Shown here one piece after another: positions 61,737 through 64,000 of a stretch of DNA of 64,000 nucleotides. Both the position numbers and the translations under genes were made by a program. Each line of letters begins with the position of its first letter. The stretch's first letter is position 1. Origin of the DNA: Rhynchospora pubera (Eukaryota; Streptophyta; Magnoliopsida; Poales; Cyperaceae); NCBI GenBank assembly GCA_028095005.1, contig CM051459.1:3897190-3961189 (forward strand), written 5' to 3'. The notes beneath the pieces are model-generated. The model had not been told where the DNA came from. It was given only the letters and a program-made list of their open reading frames with translations, and searched no databases.

Positions 61737-62234
61737 ACAAGATAGTCAAGTGAGTTAATTTTTTGCCTTTCCATTTCTCATTTTCTATTTCCAGCGAGAG
61801 CACAATTTTATACCAAAATCCATTCCATTTTTTTTTGTCTTTGTGCGCATCTGTACTGATGAAGGAATTAAATTCTAGTACCAAATAAAATTTGTATACT
61901 TAGACCTAACCTCACTAATCGTTTGTAGTTTAGTTCTAGGGTCGAACCCAAAGGACGGATTAACGAATACCAAACTTGTTCTTTTTCCGAAGCTAGACAA
62001 TTAAAAAGGAGTGGATTTAATTGTAAAACGAACTAATTAAATAAACATGCACTAAGATAAATATTTTTGGGTGTTTTTGTGAATTAAAATAATTAAGAAA
62101 TCTAAATGATTGTTTTGGTTTTTCAAATACTATAACAACGTCATAGGGATCAGGTTTCGTTTTAGTTTGGACTTCTAAAATTCAAAGTTCAACACTTTCA
62201 TGCAAAAACTCAAGTTTTATAGGCAACAACATTT

Positions 62235-63255
62235 CAACTCGGTCCGAGTTGTGTTCATCTCGGTCCGAGTTGAGAACTGAGGTGGCTCAATTTGACTTGA
62301 TTTGGTCTGTTATGAATCATGCAAGGATTGGTTGGCTAAACCTAGACTTACTAACCCTCAACGTTCGCTTTTTGGGCCAGGAAATGGTTTAATAACAACC
62401 GCTTCTAATCAAACTAATTAACCCACAACTTTTGGTATAGGAAAGACAATTAGATTGAACTTGTTTAATGGTTTTCGTAAGGATATTTAGAAGTCTTTTG
62501 CACTGTCTAAAAATAACACTTTTGGTGTTAATTAATCTTCCATTTCGGATCTACGATTTATCCTATGTACTTGGCTTAAACTAATCTTGTTTATCCTAAC
62601 TTAGGCTTAACTAAACGTGGCCATTCATTTAGAAGTTAATTAAGAAATCACAAGCAGTTCAAACAAGCAATTAAAGACTACTCATTAAACAAATCACAAG
62701 TCATAACAAAACATCACAAGTCAAATATCGTCATCCAAACTTCAACTACTCCCTTACTCCTAAGACTACTCAAACTTAGCCTAACATAGTGCTAGAACAA
62801 ACAATAACAAGAGTATAAATAACAAGATACAAGCCCATCAAAAATAGAGAAGAAAACATAGGAAGAATAAATTGAATACTCCCTCTATGCTTCAACACCG
62901 TCTTCTAGGGCAGTGGGGTGATGCAAGATGAATTCTGAACCTTCTTCTCGCTGCCGTCGCTTAGAGATTAGGGTTCCTTAGGGTTTCTGTGGCTAACAAA
63001 GCTTGGAAAGGAGAAATCGCAATTGTGGAGGCTTAGATCACTTCTCAGGCAGAGGGAGAGCCTTTTATAATGGTTCCATGCACAAGGAAAGAGATATAGG
63101 GCAGCAAGGCAAGAAAAACTACCAAAATATATTATTTCCATGCATGAAAACTTTCCATATGAGATAAGTTGGTGTTCAACTCGGACCGAGTTGAAAAGAG
63201 GTGAGTCAAGGTATGTGCAACTCGGTCCGAGTTGCTTCCATCTCGGTCCGAGTTG
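62235..63255. repeat. five CTCGGWCCGAGTTG palindromes in a non-coding block
   Basis: CAACTCGGTCCGAGTTG and close forms occur at 62235-62251, 62256-62272, 63177-63193, 63218-63234 and 63239-63255, in two clusters 0.9 kb apart. The surrounding DNA (about 61890-63300) has no clear ORF and could be part of a degenerate LTR or similar element. I could not find matching terminal repeats. Confidence 0.6.
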
Positions 63256-64000
63256 TAGTCTGAAAATCATCTTCTCGTGCTAGGAATGAGTAGTCTAGCA
63301 TTCGTCTTGTGCCGAAAACCATCTAGAGCTTGTAAATCTACCAAAAACCAAGTAGATCCCTGAAAATAAGAAGAGAGACAACGACAAAATCAATTCTTGG
63401 AAAAATATAGCATTTTGTTTTGGTTTGATTATAATTTAGATGCTAAGTATGGTCCGAATACCATCAAATAATAACGATATCATATAAAAAAAAGATGTTT
63501 TGACCTTTGCTAAGAGTCTTCAATTCTCTAATCTTTAGATAAAAAGTGCTTTAAATTCTGCCATATAAATATTATAAAATTTGTTTAACCCTATTAGAAT
63601 ACTTTCTAGCTCCGCCCACTGACATCAAGATAATCATTTTAGTGTCAATTCAGGCCGAGAAATGGTTTGACTAAGTACTGCCAATATTTTTTTTTACTTG
63701 AGGTGCCTATGGGCTAGCTTGTTTCTTCAATGTATATATATACATTGAGGAATGTTAATATACTACGCCTAGAACAGATGGGCATGTGATACGTGTTCAT
63801 TCTCAGATTTTATTCTTTAAATAATCGATCAAATTCGTTCAATATCTTCATCATATTTGAAACCAAATTTTATATATTTTTTAAATTGTTTTACTATTTT
63901 TCTCATTTTTTTAAACTATTATTATTGAAAGGTCCATAATTAATTAGATTAAGAATTTTCTAAAAATGTAAAATAATAACAAAAAATTTTCAAAAAAATA
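63256..64000. other. intergenic; partial foldback-family fragment at the end
   Basis: 63850-63930 (AAACCAAATTTTATATATTT .. TTTTACTATTTT) resembles an arm of the foldback family at 44264-44655. Nothing else recognised. Confidence 0.4.

Noticed and set aside
61890..63300. full LTR retrotransposon
   Set aside because: The texture is retroelement-like, but I found no paired LTRs, primer site or gag-pol frame in the window.

Overview
This window is nuclear DNA of a flowering plant, most likely a eudicot. It is AT-rich, its genes carry many GT-AG introns, and the recognisable proteins are plant types: a class III secretory peroxidase, a cytosolic fructokinase, an F-box/LRR protein, and CACTA, Helitron, MULE, MITE and SINE transposons. 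I saw nothing that fixes the genus. Gene models were assembled by eye from splice sites, reading phase and family motifs.

Host genes: (1) the 3' end of a SART3/Prp24-type U6 snRNP recycling factor (+, 131-3212, open to the left); (2) an unrecognised 444-residue coiled-coil protein (-, 3686-6572); (3) a complete fructokinase (-, 8824-12331, 325 aa); (4) a complete F-box/LRR gene (-, 36178-38690, 420 aa); (5) a broken paralogue of it, whose body is at 46159-46912 and whose first exon lies about 7 kb away at 53870-53885; (6) a complete class III peroxidase (-, 57188-59740, 313 aa).

The rest is a nested transposon landscape. The centrepiece is a 12.1 kb CACTA (En/Spm-type) element at 22971-35082. 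It has CACTA ends and a 3-bp ATT duplication, and it sits inside a MITE whose uninterrupted relatives elsewhere in the window show the empty site. Both large genes of the element read open through every exon: a 1099-aa TNP2 transposase and an 802-aa protein with a Transposase_24-like front and a Ulp1/C48 SUMO-protease-like back carrying H679, D696, Q743 and C749. Between them lie two small ORFs. One ends in a tandem pair of SUMO-interaction-motif-like sequences (VIVLSDDDD / VIVLSDDED). The terminal palindromic motif CTGTAACGG..CCGTTACAG also forms a third, internal 103-bp-period array just upstream of the second transcription unit. TNP2 intron 1 is almost entirely a two-monomer (44 + 44 bp) tandem array, and the TNP2 leader carries a long inverted repeat. 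This element is the best candidate here for an under-described system: a possibly intact transposon with its own SUMO-pathway components and an internal copy of its transposase-binding array.

Other mobile DNA: two Helitrons with both ends defined (16840-20528, with a decayed Rep/helicase relic; 39854-44263, inserted in a foldback element so that both flanks rejoin into a known sequence); two more Helitron 3' ends (13078 and 53314), the second lying in a roughly 6 kb insertion that splits the F-box pseudogene and holds exon-like pieces of an unrecognised gene; a 1.5 kb MULE with about 183-bp inverted repeats and a 9-bp target duplication (60219-61736); three tRNA-derived SINEs with 12-16 bp duplications; several MITEs; and a roughly 140-bp minisatellite at 13808-14800.
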